Origin: Tropicimonas aquimaris
Lineage (GTDB): Bacteria; Pseudomonadota; Alphaproteobacteria; Rhodobacterales; Rhodobacteraceae
Reading direction: 5' to 3'
Length of the DNA: 64,000 bases
Assembly (NCBI RefSeq): GCF_042676185.1
Contig: NZ_JBHTJT010000006.1
Span: 124,001 to 188,000 of the forward strand
Below are positions 25,200 through 33,808 of this stretch, one piece after another. A program made the translations under genes and the position numbers. Numbering within the stretch: position 1 is the stretch's first letter; the number at the start of each line of letters is the position of its first letter. The notes beneath the pieces were generated by a model. The model was not told where the DNA came from, ran no database searches, and worked only from the letters and a program-made list of their open reading frames with translations.

Positions 25200-26476
25200 T
25201 CTGCCGCGATGCCCGGCTTGTTTCGGATGCGGTATTCGATCTCGTCGCGGAAGTGGCGGATCAAGCCCTGGATCGGCCATGCGGCGGCGTCGCCGAGGGC
25301 GCAGATCGTGTGGCCCTCGACCTGCTTGGTGACGTCGAGCAGCATGTCGATCTCCTCGACCTCCGCCTCGCCGCGCACGAGGCGATCCATTACGCGCATC
25401 ATCCAGCCGGTGCCTTCGCGGCAGGGCGTGCACTGGCCGCAGCTCTCGTGCTTGTAGAACTTCGAAAGACGCCAGATCGCCTTCACCACGTCAGTGGACT
25501 GGTCCATCACGATTACGGCGGCGGTGCCGAGGCCCGAGCGCTGCTCGCGCAGCCAGTCGAAATCCATGATCGCTTCGCGGGCGATGTCGGCCGGAAGCAG
25601 CGGCACCGAGGAGCCGCCCGGGATCACCGCCTTGAGGTTGCCCCAGCCGCCGCGGATGCCGCCGCAATGCTTGTCGATCAGTTCCTGGAACGGGATCGAC
25701 ATGGATTCCTCAACGACGCAGGGCCGGTTCACGTGGCCGGAGATCGCGAAAAGCTTGGTGCCGGCGTTGTTCGGTCGGCCGAAGGAGGCGAACCAGTCGG
25801 CGCCGCGTCGAAGGATGGTGGGCACGACGGCGATGGATTCGACGTTGTTGACCGTGGTCGGGCAGCCGTAAAGGCCCGCACCGGCCGGGAACGGCGGCTT
25901 CATCCGCGGCATTCCCTTCTTGCCCTCGAGGCTTTCCAGCAGCGCAGTTTCCTCGCCGCAGATGTAGGCGCCGGCGCCGTGGTGGACGAAGAGGTCGAAA
26001 TCCCAGCCCGAGCCGGCGGCGTTCTTGCCAAGAAGGCCCGCGTCATAGGCCTCGTCGATCGCCGCCTGCAGCGCCTCGCGCTCGCGGATGAACTCGCCGC
26101 GGATATAGATATAGGCCTCGTGCGCGCCCATCGCGAAGGAGGCGATCAGGCAGCCCTCGATCAGCGTATGCGGATCGTTGCGCATGATCTCGCGGTCCTT
26201 GCAGGTGCCCGGCTCGGATTCGTCGGCGTTCACCACCAGATAGGCGGGGCGACCGTCGCTTTCCTTGGGCATGAAGGACCACTTGAGCCCGGTCGGGAAG
26301 CCCGCGCCGCCGCGTCCGCGCAGACCGGAGGCCTTCATATCCTCGACGATCTTGTCGCGGCCGCGCTTGATGATGTCCGCGGTGCCATCCCAATGGCCGC
26401 GGGCGCGGGCTCCGGCCAGGGTGCGCTCCTTCAGGCCGTAGATGTTGGTGAAGATCCTGTCCTTGTCCTGCAGCAT
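25196..26476 (-). CDS. nuoF: NADH-quinone oxidoreductase subunit F
   Basis: The NADH- and FMN-binding subunit of complex I with 4Fe-4S cluster N3. The 426-residue protein has the FMN/NADH loop GLRGRGGAGFPTGLKW, NADESEPGTCKDREIM, HHGAGAYICGEETALLESLE and the cluster motif ESCGQCTPCREG. Start MLQDKDRIFTNIYGLKERTL (ATG 26476) with GAGAGGA upstream; a longer frame adds only a non-conserved leader. It lies 11 bases after the DUF5337-like gene. Confidence 0.97.
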   Translation of the reverse strand: MLQDKDRIFTNIYGLKERTLAGARARGHWDGTADIIKRGRDKIVEDMKASGLRGRGGAGFPTGLKWSFMPKESDGRPAYLVVNADESEPGTCKDREIMRNDPHTLIEGCLIASFAMGAHEAYIYIRGEFIREREALQAAIDEAYDAGLLGKNAAGSGWDFDLFVHHGAGAYICGEETALLESLEGKKGMPRMKPPFPAGAGLYGCPTTVNNVESIAVVPTILRRGADWFASFGRPNNAGTKLFAISGHVNRPCVVEESMSIPFQELIDKHCGGIRGGWGNLKAVIPGGSSVPLLPADIAREAIMDFDWLREQRSGLGTAAVIVMDQSTDVVKAIWRLSKFYKHESCGQCTPCREGTGWMMRVMDRLVRGEAEVEEIDMLLDVTKQVEGHTICALGDAAAWPIQGLIRHFRDEIEYRIRNKPGIAAE

Positions 26477-26487
26477 CTCTAATCCTC

Positions 26488-26718
26488 TCATCCCTGATCG
26501 CCGGAGCGGCCGCGCCACATCCGAAGTGCCGCCACGAGCGCCCAGAAAAAGGCTGCCAGCGAGGCGAAATAGAACAACATTTCATAACGTGCCGGCAAGC
26601 CCGTAAGCTGTACCAGCACCGGCGCGAAGATGGCGAGAAGGCCGGCGGCGGCGATCACCAGCGCCACGATCCGCCCCTGTCGGGCGAAGGCGCTGTCGTT
26701 TTCGTGCTTGCCGGTCAT
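26488..26718 (-). CDS. DUF5337-like two-helix membrane protein
   Basis: A 76-residue protein, MTGKHENDSAFARQGRIVAL, with two predicted membrane helices (VALVIAAAGLLAIFAPVLVQ and MLFYFASLAAFFWALVAALR) and a basic C-terminus RMWRGRSGDQG. It resembles the DUF5337 family, which I recall from Rhodobacteraceae beside nuoE/nuoF. It lies 16 bases downstream of nuoE and 11 bases upstream of nuoF. Function unknown; a complex I assembly or accessory factor is plausible only from location. Confidence 0.7.
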   Translation of the reverse strand: MTGKHENDSAFARQGRIVALVIAAAGLLAIFAPVLVQLTGLPARYEMLFYFASLAAFFWALVAALRMWRGRSGDQG

Positions 26719-26734
26719 CTGCCTGCCCCGCGCC

Positions 26735-27943
26735 TCAGTAGACGTCGCCGTCCTCGACGCGCTCCGAGAACTCGGTCGTGCCACCGGAGGCCAGAAGCTT
26801 CGCCTGCCCGACCCAGTCGTCACGGGTCACCCGGCCCTTGAAGCCTTCAAGGTTCTGGTCGACCCAGGCGATCTCGTCCTCGCTCCAGCCGGCGATCTGG
26901 TCAAAGTGGTAGAAGCCGAGCGAGTGGCAAAGCTCCTCGAGCTTGGGACCGATCCCCTTGATCTTCTTGAGGTCGTCCGCCGTGCCGTCGCGAGGCGCGT
27001 CGAGGCTCTGCGGCCGGGTGCCTTCGGTGGCCGGGGTCTCGGCTGCGGGGGCCGGCTTGGCCTTGGCTTTCTTCTTTGCAGGTTTCTTCGCGAGCTTGAC
27101 CTCGGCCTCGGGCTTCGCCTTGGACTCGGCCGGGGCCTCCTGTTCGGTGATGCCGGTCTCGTCCACCGGCACATCCTCGGCCGGACGCGGTTCGGACGCC
27201 GTTTCAGGCGCCGCGACAGGCACCGAGCGCGCGCCCTGATCGGTCCAGGGCTTCAGCAGCGGTACCTCGGTGCCGTCGATGCGCTTGATCGTGTCGCCGA
27301 TGGCCATGGCCCGGGCGGCGGAGGCGTTGAGCGGGTCGGCGTTCTCGTTGCCCTCAGTCAGTGCGGTCGGCCCGCCGAGCGGCTCGGCGGCATAGCGGCC
27401 GTTCTGCGGCCCCGGCGTCGGCACCCGACCGGCGGACAGCTCGTCGAGGATCCAGCCGAGCTTCTCGGACGTCAGGTCCTCGTAGAAATCCTTGCCGATC
27501 TGGATCATCGGCGCGTTGGTGCAGGCCCCGAGGCACTCGACCTCTTCCCAGGAGAACTTGCCGTCAGCCGAGATCTCGTGCGGGCGGTCGGCGATCTTCT
27601 CGCGGCAGACGGAGATCAGGTCCTCGGCGCCGCAGATCATGCAGGACGTGGTGCCGCATATCTGGACATGCGCCACCTTTCCAACGGGTTGCAGCTGAAA
27701 CATGAAGTAGAACGTCGCCACTTCGAGCGCTCGGATGTGGGCCATGCCAAGCATGTCGGCCACATATTCGATCGCCGGCCGCGACAGCCAGCCCTCCTGC
27801 TCCTGCGCGCGCCACAGCAGCGGGATGATGGCGCTGGCCTGCCGGCCCTCGGGAAACTTGGTAATCTGCGCCTCGGCCCATTCCTGGTTGGCGGGGGTGA
27901 AGGCGAAGCTCTCGGGCTGATCGTGATAGAGACGGCGTAGCAT
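26735..27943 (-). CDS. nuoE: NADH-quinone oxidoreductase subunit E with long C-terminal HhH extension
   Basis: The 24-kDa-type subunit with 2Fe-2S cluster N1a. Ligands are Cys96 and Cys101 (ICGTTSC) and Cys137 and Cys141 (ECLGAC). The core ends near residue 180. A further 220 residues follow: a segment around 195-240, an Ala/Pro/Glu/Lys-rich linker (residues 245-320, including KKPAKKKAKAKPAPA), then a folded-looking tail LKKIKGIGPKLEELCHSLGF with a helix-hairpin-helix signature (IKGIGPKLEELC). Total 402 residues, about twice the usual size. It overlaps the upstream gene by 1 base. Confidence 0.95.
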   Translation of the reverse strand: MLRRLYHDQPESFAFTPANQEWAEAQITKFPEGRQASAIIPLLWRAQEQEGWLSRPAIEYVADMLGMAHIRALEVATFYFMFQLQPVGKVAHVQICGTTSCMICGAEDLISVCREKIADRPHEISADGKFSWEEVECLGACTNAPMIQIGKDFYEDLTSEKLGWILDELSAGRVPTPGPQNGRYAAEPLGGPTALTEGNENADPLNASAARAMAIGDTIKRIDGTEVPLLKPWTDQGARSVPVAAPETASEPRPAEDVPVDETGITEQEAPAESKAKPEAEVKLAKKPAKKKAKAKPAPAAETPATEGTRPQSLDAPRDGTADDLKKIKGIGPKLEELCHSLGFYHFDQIAGWSEDEIAWVDQNLEGFKGRVTRDDWVGQAKLLASGGTTEFSERVEDGDVY

Positions 27944-28503
27944 CAGCTTGTCCTTTGCGCGACGGTCTTGCAGCCCTCGTTGACGAGGTACTGTGCACCG
28001 ACGAAGTCACTGAGCGCGGCAAAGATATCCTTTACCTGCGCATCGGTTTCGGCCTGTCCGGCCAGATTGGGGTTCAGGGTCAGCAGCCGCTCGCCGAGAC
28101 CGGCGATCTGCTGGGCGAGAAAGGCGCGGTGCCGGTCGAGCGGGCCGAGGACGGAGGCCTTCATCAGCCCGTTCTCCAGGTGGGCCAGCAAGGGCGGCAC
28201 ACTGGTCTGGAAGCGCACCATCTCGTCGCGGCTGTCGGCCATCACCATCGGCGGCCAGACATCGGCGTGGCTGCCCTCCCGCGCCAGCTGTCGCAGCTCC
28301 GTGTCGAGGCGGCTGGCGGCGTCGAACGTGTCGAAACAGATGTCGAGCTGCTGTTCCAGCATCCGCGCGGAGGACGCGTCGACCACCTGCACCCGGGCGT
28401 ACCAGGCCTGGATCGCCACGAAGATCGCGGCAGCCACGGTCGAGACGGCGATCCAGAAGGTCGCCGAGCCAAGCCATGAGTTGCTGCCGGTGTCTCCGAA
28501 CAT
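27943..28503 (-). CDS. Uncharacterised membrane-anchored protein between nuoD and nuoE
   Basis: A 186-residue protein with one N-terminal membrane helix (ATFWIAVSTVAAAIFVAIQA, residues about 14-33) followed by a helical cytoplasmic part including LEQQLDICFDTFDAASRLDT. It resembles the uncharacterised DUF4760-like or signal-anchor helical proteins only in architecture; I cannot name a family. Its stop overlaps the nuoE start (TGATG) and it begins 12 bases after nuoD, so it is translated with complex I. Confidence 0.7.
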   Translation of the reverse strand: MFGDTGSNSWLGSATFWIAVSTVAAAIFVAIQAWYARVQVVDASSARMLEQQLDICFDTFDAASRLDTELRQLAREGSHADVWPPMVMADSRDEMVRFQTSVPPLLAHLENGLMKASVLGPLDRHRAFLAQQIAGLGERLLTLNPNLAGQAETDAQVKDIFAALSDFVGAQYLVNEGCKTVAQRTS

Positions 28504-28515
28504 CCGTCTCCGATC

Positions 28516-29760
28516 CTACCGGTCCACTTCGCCGAACACGATGTCTAGCGTGCCCACGATGGCGGCCATGTCGGCGAGCTGGTGGCCGCGGCCGATGTGG
28601 TCGATCGCCTGCAGGTGAGTGTAGCCCGGCGCCCGCAGCTTGACCCGGTAGGGCTTGTTGGTCCCGTCGGACACGATGTAGACGCCGAACTCGCCCTTCG
28701 GCGCCTCGACGGCGGCATAGAACTCGCCGGCCGGCACCTTGAAGCCCTCGGTGTAGAGCTTGAAGTGATGGATCAGCGCCTCCATCGAGGTCTTCATCTC
28801 GCCGCGCTTGGGCGGGGTCAGCTTGCCGCGGGCCAGCACGTCCCCCTGCCCCTCCGGCGCGCGCAGCTTGGCGATCGCCTGCTGGCAGATCTTCACCGAC
28901 TGGCGCATCTCTTCCATGCGGATGAGGTAGCGGTCGTAGCAGCAGCCGTTCTTGCCCACTGGGATCTGGAACTCGAACTCGTCGTAGCATTCATAGGGCT
29001 GCGCGCGGCGCAGGTCCCAGGCGAAGCCGGCGGAGCGGGCCATCGGGCCGGTCATGCCCCAGTCGAGCACGTCCTGCTTGGTGACGACGGCGATGTCGAC
29101 GTTGCGCTGCTTGAAGATCCGGTTCTCGGTCAGCAGATCGTCGAGGTCGTCGAGCACCTTGGGAAAGCGCTCGCACCAGGCCTCGATGTCGTCCAGCAGG
29201 TCCGGCGTCACGTCCTGGTGGACGCCGCCCGGGCGGAAGTAGTTGCAGTGCATCCGCGCACCCGAGGCCCGTTCGAAGAACACGAAGAGCTCCTCCCTGC
29301 CGGGTTCGAAGCCCCAGAGCGGCGGGGTCAGCGCGCCCACGTCCATCGCCTGAGTGGTCACGTTCATCACGTGGTTGCCGATCCGGGTCAGCTCGCCGAA
29401 CAGCACCCGCAGCAGGCTGGCGCGCCGGGGCGGCGTCACGCCGGTCATCTTCTCGATGGCGAGGCAGTAGGCGTGTTCCTGGTTCATCGGCGAGGAGTAG
29501 TCCAGCCGGTCCAGGTAGGGCGCGTTCTGCAGGTAGGTGCGGCTCTCCATCAGCTTCTCGGTGCCGCGGTGGAGCAGGCCGATATGCGGGTCCGCGCGCT
29601 CGACGATCTCGCCGTCGAGCTCCAGCACCATGCGCAGAACGCCGTGGGCCGCCGGGTGCTGGGGCCCGAAGTTGATGTTGAAGTTGCGGATCTTCTGTTC
29701 GCCGGTCAGCGCGTCCGTCGATCCGTCATCGTATCTGTTCACCCGGGTATCGCCGTCCAT
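28516..29760 (-). CDS. nuoD: NADH-quinone oxidoreductase subunit D
   Basis: The 49-kDa-type subunit that forms the quinone site with NuoB. The 414-residue protein has NFNINFGPQHPAAHGVLRMV with the His of the quinone pocket, HIGLLHRGTEKLMESRTYLQ, DYSSPMNQEHAYCLAIEKMT, RIGNHVMNV and the C-terminal ADMAAIVGTLDIVFGEVDR. It stands as a separate gene from nuoC, unlike in enterobacteria, with a thioesterase gene between the two. It ends in TAG. Confidence 0.97.
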   Translation of the reverse strand: MDGDTRVNRYDDGSTDALTGEQKIRNFNINFGPQHPAAHGVLRMVLELDGEIVERADPHIGLLHRGTEKLMESRTYLQNAPYLDRLDYSSPMNQEHAYCLAIEKMTGVTPPRRASLLRVLFGELTRIGNHVMNVTTQAMDVGALTPPLWGFEPGREELFVFFERASGARMHCNYFRPGGVHQDVTPDLLDDIEAWCERFPKVLDDLDDLLTENRIFKQRNVDIAVVTKQDVLDWGMTGPMARSAGFAWDLRRAQPYECYDEFEFQIPVGKNGCCYDRYLIRMEEMRQSVKICQQAIAKLRAPEGQGDVLARGKLTPPKRGEMKTSMEALIHHFKLYTEGFKVPAGEFYAAVEAPKGEFGVYIVSDGTNKPYRVKLRAPGYTHLQAIDHIGRGHQLADMAAIVGTLDIVFGEVDR

Positions 29761-29771
29761 AGCTCCGCCCC

Positions 29772-30197
29772 CTATTGCTGCGCCTGCGCGGCCTTCGCGG
29801 CCACCTTGGCGTTGAAATTGTTCCAGCGCGTCACCGCCCGCTTGTGGCGGCCCGCGCCGATCATGTCCTGCCCGTCATGGCCGCGCACCCGGAAGGTGAT
29901 GAAGCGGCCGTCGATCTCCTCGACCTCGGTGTCGACGGTGACCGTCAGACCCGGCGGCGTCGGCGAAACGTGCGAAAGCTCGAATCCGATTCCAAGCGAC
30001 CCCTCGCCCTCTTCGTAATAGGGCGCCAACTGCTCCACGCAGGCCCATTCGAAGAGACCGATCATGTAGGCGCTGGCCAGAACCTCGGGCATGTCGTCCA
30101 TGATCCGGGCATCGGGAAACAGCCGGCAGACGACCTCCTCGGGCTGGATCACGCGGCTGAACTGCGCCGTGTCGCCTATGGAGAGCCCGGGCTTCAC
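29772..30197 (-). CDS. Hotdog-fold thioesterase between nuoC and nuoD
   Basis: A 141-residue protein starting MKPGLSIGDTAQFSRVIQPE at a GTG that directly follows the nuoC TGA. It has the small-thioesterase (fluoroacetyl-CoA-thioesterase-like) pattern: VLASAYMIGLFEWACVEQLA with a helix Glu, then SHVSPTPPGLTVTVDTEVEE and RFITFRVRGHDGQDMIGAGR. The HVSPTPPG block and the GTG start adjacent to nuoC suggest coupling to complex I synthesis. Substrate unknown. A stress or detoxification role is possible; I cannot decide. Confidence 0.75.
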   Translation of the reverse strand: MKPGLSIGDTAQFSRVIQPEEVVCRLFPDARIMDDMPEVLASAYMIGLFEWACVEQLAPYYEEGEGSLGIGFELSHVSPTPPGLTVTVDTEVEEIDGRFITFRVRGHDGQDMIGAGRHKRAVTRWNNFNAKVAAKAAQAQQ

Positions 30198-30806
30198 TCA
30201 GGCGTTCCCGGATTTTTCGTCGCCGGGCAGGATGTACTTCGCACCCTCCCAGGGCGAGAGATAGTCGTACTGCCGGTAGTCGTGCACCAGCTTCACCGGT
30301 TCGTAGACCACACGCTTCTGCACCTCGTCATAGCGCAGCTCGACATAGCCCGAAGTCGGGAAGTCCTTTCGCAGCGGGTGGCCGCGGAAGCCGTAGTCGG
30401 TCAGGATGCGGCGCAGGTCGGGGTGGCCGGAGAACAGCACCCCGAACATGTCGAAGACCTCGCGCTCGTACCAGTTGGCGTTCGGGAACAGCTCGGTGAT
30501 CGAGGCGATGCTCTCGTCTTCCCGCACCGCGGCGTGGATACGCACGCGCTGGTTCTGGTGCATCGACAGCAGGTGGTAGACGATCGTGAACCGCTTTTCC
30601 CGTTCCGGGTGGTCGACGGCGGTGATGTCGATCAGCTGGGTGAAACGGCAGCTGCCATCGGCCTTGAGGAACTCGATCAGCCCGGCAATCGACGCGGGCG
30701 CGGCCTCGATCGTCAGCTCGCCGAGCGTCACGTGCCAGCTGACGACGCAATCGGTGCGGCGGCTGGCGATGTGATCTCCAAGAACCTTGAGTGCTTCGTC
30801 GCTCAT
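30198..30806 (-). CDS. nuoC: NADH-quinone oxidoreductase subunit C
   Basis: The 30-kDa-type peripheral subunit of complex I (202 residues). The signature is YEREVFDMFGVLFSGHPDLR and RRILTDYGFRGHPLRKDFP, followed by YEPVKLVHDYRQYDYLSPWE. I chose ATG 30806 (MSDEALKVLGDHIASRRTDC) because related proteins start there; an ATG at 30836 would add ten residues and cannot be excluded, as both have weak purine-rich leaders. Confidence 0.95.
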   Translation of the reverse strand: MSDEALKVLGDHIASRRTDCVVSWHVTLGELTIEAAPASIAGLIEFLKADGSCRFTQLIDITAVDHPEREKRFTIVYHLLSMHQNQRVRIHAAVREDESIASITELFPNANWYEREVFDMFGVLFSGHPDLRRILTDYGFRGHPLRKDFPTSGYVELRYDEVQKRVVYEPVKLVHDYRQYDYLSPWEGAKYILPGDEKSGNA

Positions 30807-30882
30807 GTCGGCGGTGTCCTTGTCGTCGGTGCGCATTGCTGCGCGTCTTTCCTGCGTTCGGGCCTGCAACCGGCCGGTGCGA

Positions 30883-31416
30883 TCAGCGGGTGATAGTGCC
30901 CAGGCGGCGGATCTTGCGTTGCATCTGGAGGATGCCATAGAGCAGCGCCTCCGCCGTCGGCGGGCAGCCGGGCACATACACGTCCACCGGCACGATCCGG
31001 TCGACCCCACGCACCACCGAGTAGCTGTAGTGGTAATAGCCACCGCCATTGGCGCAGGAGCCCATCGAGAGCACGTAGCGCGGCTCGGGCATCTGGTCGT
31101 AAACCTTGCGCAACGCGGGCGCCATCTTGTTGGTCAGCGTGCCGGCCACGATCATCAGGTCGGACTGGCGCGGCGAGGCGCGCGGCGCGGTGCCGAAACG
31201 TTCGAGGTCATAGCGCGGCATCGAGACGTGGATCATCTCGATGGCACAGCAGGCCAGCCCGAAGGTCATCCAGTGCAGCGAGCCGGTGCGCGCCCAGTTG
31301 ATGACATCGGCGGTCGAGGTGACGAGAAATCCCTTGTCGGAGACTTCCTTGGCCAAAGCGCGGGTGGCGACTTCCTTGTCGGCGCCGGCGTCGTTGAGGG
31401 ACGTGCTCACTCCCAT
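30883..31416 (-). CDS. nuoB: NADH-quinone oxidoreductase subunit B
   Basis: The subunit carrying the terminal 4Fe-4S cluster N2. Ligands are visible as the tandem Cys56-Cys57 in TFGLACCAIEM, Cys121 in GSCANGGGYYHYSY and Cys151 in VPGCPPTAEALLYG. 177 residues. The ATG at 31416 overlaps the end of nuoA by 10 bases and AGGGAG precedes it. Confidence 0.97.
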   Translation of the reverse strand: MGVSTSLNDAGADKEVATRALAKEVSDKGFLVTSTADVINWARTGSLHWMTFGLACCAIEMIHVSMPRYDLERFGTAPRASPRQSDLMIVAGTLTNKMAPALRKVYDQMPEPRYVLSMGSCANGGGYYHYSYSVVRGVDRIVPVDVYVPGCPPTAEALLYGILQMQRKIRRLGTITR

Positions 31417-31772
31417 TCCAGGGCTCCCTTTTTCCATTCGTAGGCGAATCCGACGGTCAGAACGGCCAAGAAGACCATCATCGACCAGAAGGCCGCCATC
31501 GAGATCTCGCCGAAGGAGACTGCCCAGGGGAACAGGAAGGCCACTTCGAGATCGAAGATGATGAACAGGATCGAGACGAGGTAGAAGCGGATGTCGAATT
31601 TCATCCGCGCGTCGTCGAAGGCGTTGAAGCCGCATTCATAGGCCGAGGTCTTCTCCGGGTCCGGTGCAGCCGGGGCCACGAGCCAGGCCGCGACGACGAA
31701 AATCACGCCGAAGATAATGGCGATGGCCAGGAAAATGAGAACGGGAAGGTATTCTCTGAGAAGTTCGTCCAC
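31407..31772 (-). CDS. nuoA: NADH-quinone oxidoreductase subunit A
   Basis: A three-helix membrane subunit of complex I, first gene of the locus. The 121-residue protein begins MDELLREYLPVLIFLAIAII at a GTG codon (31770-31772) with AAGGAG 7 bases upstream. The conserved loop PDPEKTSAYECGFNAFDDAR carries the family Cys, and FDIRFYLVSILFIIFDLEVA the membrane acidic residues. Confidence 0.97.
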   Translation of the reverse strand: MDELLREYLPVLIFLAIAIIFGVIFVVAAWLVAPAAPDPEKTSAYECGFNAFDDARMKFDIRFYLVSILFIIFDLEVAFLFPWAVSFGEISMAAFWSMMVFLAVLTVGFAYEWKKGALEWE

Positions 31773-31832
31773 GCTTGGCTCCTTGGCTGCCTGCGCATGA
31801 TGTAATGCGCCGGGTGTCTCGGGCTAGTTTGC

Positions 31833-31861
31833 GGTTTACGCGCGCCCCTTGGCCGGGTCAA
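31833..31861 (-). promoter_or_regulatory. Probable nuo operon promoter
   Basis: On the minus strand TTGACC (31861-31856) is followed after exactly 17 bases by TAAACC (31838-31833), about 60 bases before the nuoA GTG. The -35 matches five of six consensus positions; the -10 is weaker. It lies in the only spacer upstream of nuoA. Confidence 0.5.
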
Positions 31862-31929
31862 CTGGCGCCTTGGCAATGGCGGACAGGTAAAGCGTCGCTC
31901 CAAGGGGGCGTTGAGCACGCCCCGGGAGG

Positions 31930-32721
31930 TCAGGTCGCCCCGTCTCCCTTCCAGCGCGGGCTGCGTTTCTCGAAGAAGGCGGCGATCCCCTCGGCGGCCT
32001 CCTCGCTCTCCCAGCGTCGGCCGAGCGCCGCGACGGTCTCGGCGATCACGGCATCGTCGATGGGCGGACCGAGCCTGCGCAGCAGCGCCTTGGCCTCGGC
32101 GACTGCGCCGGGCGCCACCTGGAGATAGGGCGCGACCTCCGCCTCGACGGCGGCATCGAGTTGGTCGGCGGGGACCGCGCGGGCCAGCAGCCCGAGCGAC
32201 ACCGCCTCCGCCGCATCGAAGAGCCGCGCCGACATGAACACCCGCCGCGCCATCGCCTCGCCCATCCGGGCCACGACGTAAGGGCCGATCGTCGCCGGAA
32301 TCAGCCCCAGCCGGGTCTCGGTGAAGCCGAACCGGGCGCTGTCCGAAACGACGGCCACATCGCAGACCGAGATCAGCCCGAGCCCGCCGCCGAAAGCATT
32401 GCCCTGGACCCGGCCGATCACCGGCTTGGGGCATCTGTTCAGCACCCGCAGCATCCGGGCGAGCCGGCCGGCCTCGCGGGCTCGACCGGCGCTGTCGGTG
32501 TCCCGCTGGGCCTGCATCCAGCCGAGATCGGCGCCGGCACAGAATGAACGCCCCTCTCCGCCCAGCACGATCACCCGGACCGCCGGGTCCGCGCCAAGCC
32601 CCTCGGCGGCCTCGGTCAGCTCATCCATCATGCGTGCCGACATCGCGTTGTGCTTGTCCGCCCGCGCCAGGGTGAGCCGCGCGACGCCGCGCGCATCCAC
32701 TTTCGTCTCGATCGTCTCCAT
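31930..32721 (-). CDS. liuC: Enoyl-CoA hydratase, probably methylglutaconyl-CoA hydratase
   Basis: A crotonase-superfamily protein of 263 residues starting METIETKVDARGVARLTLAR. Crotonase landmarks are KHNAMSARMMDELTEA, EGRSFCAGADLGWMQAQRDT (oxyanion hole) and RVQGNAFGGGLGLISVCDVA, with RFGFTETRLGLIPATIGPYV. Position at the end of the leucine degradation cluster with ivd, MCC and HMG-CoA lyase argues that it hydrates 3-methylglutaconyl-CoA to HMG-CoA. Specificity is inferred from context. A GCAGCGCC-TGA-GGCGCTGC hairpin lies in the spacer before it (32813-32831). Confidence 0.85.
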   Translation of the reverse strand: METIETKVDARGVARLTLARADKHNAMSARMMDELTEAAEGLGADPAVRVIVLGGEGRSFCAGADLGWMQAQRDTDSAGRAREAGRLARMLRVLNRCPKPVIGRVQGNAFGGGLGLISVCDVAVVSDSARFGFTETRLGLIPATIGPYVVARMGEAMARRVFMSARLFDAAEAVSLGLLARAVPADQLDAAVEAEVAPYLQVAPGAVAEAKALLRRLGPPIDDAVIAETVAALGRRWESEEAAEGIAAFFEKRSPRWKGDGAT

Positions 32722-32840
32722 TTTCGCTCCCCTTTCGTCGCACGGGGCCGGATGCCGGGCTCTCCCGTCCCCTCGGCTTGCGGCAAAGCCGCTACGCTCG
32801 GGGTTGGGCCGGGCAGCGCCTGAGGCGCTGCGGTCCCGCC

Positions 32841-33701
32841 TCACACCGGTCGCCCGCGCATCCCCTTCGCCATCTCCGCCGCCCTCGCCACAATGTTAGG
32901 ATCGAGCCCGGTGCGATAACCGAGCGCCTCGAGACGCGCCAGAACGGCCTCGGTCGCCACGTTGCCCGCCGCGCCCGGCGCATAGGGGCAACCGCCAAGG
33001 CCGCCGACCGAGGCATCGAAGACGCGCAGGCCGCGCTCCAGCGATACCTCGATATTGGCGAGGGCCCGCCCGGCGGTGTCGTGGTAATGCCCGGCCAGCC
33101 GGTCGGCCGGCGCCTCGCCCAGCACCGCGTCGAGCATCGCGCCGATGCGTTCCGGCGTCGCCTGTCCGAGCGTATCCCCGAGCGAGACCTCGTAGACCCC
33201 GAGCGCCGCCAACCGCCGCACGACCGCCGCCACCCGGTCCGGCGCGACAGGCCCATCGAAGGGGCAGTCGGTGACGCAGGAGACATAGCCCCGCACCGGC
33301 AGGTCCGACGCCTCGGCGCCTGCGATGACCGGGCCCAGCCGGTCGAAGCTCTCGTCGATGGAGCAGTTTAGGTTGGCCCGGCTGAACCCCTCCGAGGCGC
33401 TGACGAAAACCGCCACCTCGTCCGCCCGCGCCGCGATCGCCCGCTCCAGCCCGCGCGCGTTGGGCACCAGCGCCGCGTAGGAGACGCCTGCCTTGCGCGA
33501 GATCCGAGCCAGTACCTCGTCGGAGCCCGCCATCTGCGGAACCCATTTCGGACTGACGAAGCTCGCCACCTCGATCCGCCGGAACCCCGCCTGGCTCAGC
33601 AGGTCGATCAGCGCCACCTTCTCAGCCAGGGGAATCGCACGCGCCTCGTTCTGCAAACCGTCCCGCGGCCCGACCTCAAAAACCTCCACGAACGCGTTCA
33701 T
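32841..33701 (-). CDS. mvaB: Hydroxymethylglutaryl-CoA lyase
   Basis: Cleaves HMG-CoA to acetoacetate and acetyl-CoA, the last step of leucine degradation. The 286-residue TIM-barrel protein has the start motif VEVFEVGPRDGLQNEARAIP, RRIEVASFVSPKWVPQMAGS, the metal-binding HYHDTAGRALANIEVSL and the C-terminal active-site loop GGLGGCPYAPGAAGNVATE with its catalytic Cys. A perfect GCGCGCGC-GAA-GCGCGCGC hairpin (33730-33748) sits in the spacer before its start. Confidence 0.94.
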   Translation of the reverse strand: MNAFVEVFEVGPRDGLQNEARAIPLAEKVALIDLLSQAGFRRIEVASFVSPKWVPQMAGSDEVLARISRKAGVSYAALVPNARGLERAIAARADEVAVFVSASEGFSRANLNCSIDESFDRLGPVIAGAEASDLPVRGYVSCVTDCPFDGPVAPDRVAAVVRRLAALGVYEVSLGDTLGQATPERIGAMLDAVLGEAPADRLAGHYHDTAGRALANIEVSLERGLRVFDASVGGLGGCPYAPGAAGNVATEAVLARLEALGYRTGLDPNIVARAAEMAKGMRGRPV

Positions 33702-33808
33702 CGCCGCCTCCCTCCTTCGAGCCTCCGCCGCGCGCGCGAAGCGCGCGCCACGCCCATACCCCGAGCAAGTGCGCCAGCACGCCGCCGAGGGGGCGGGAGC
33801 GCCCCGCC

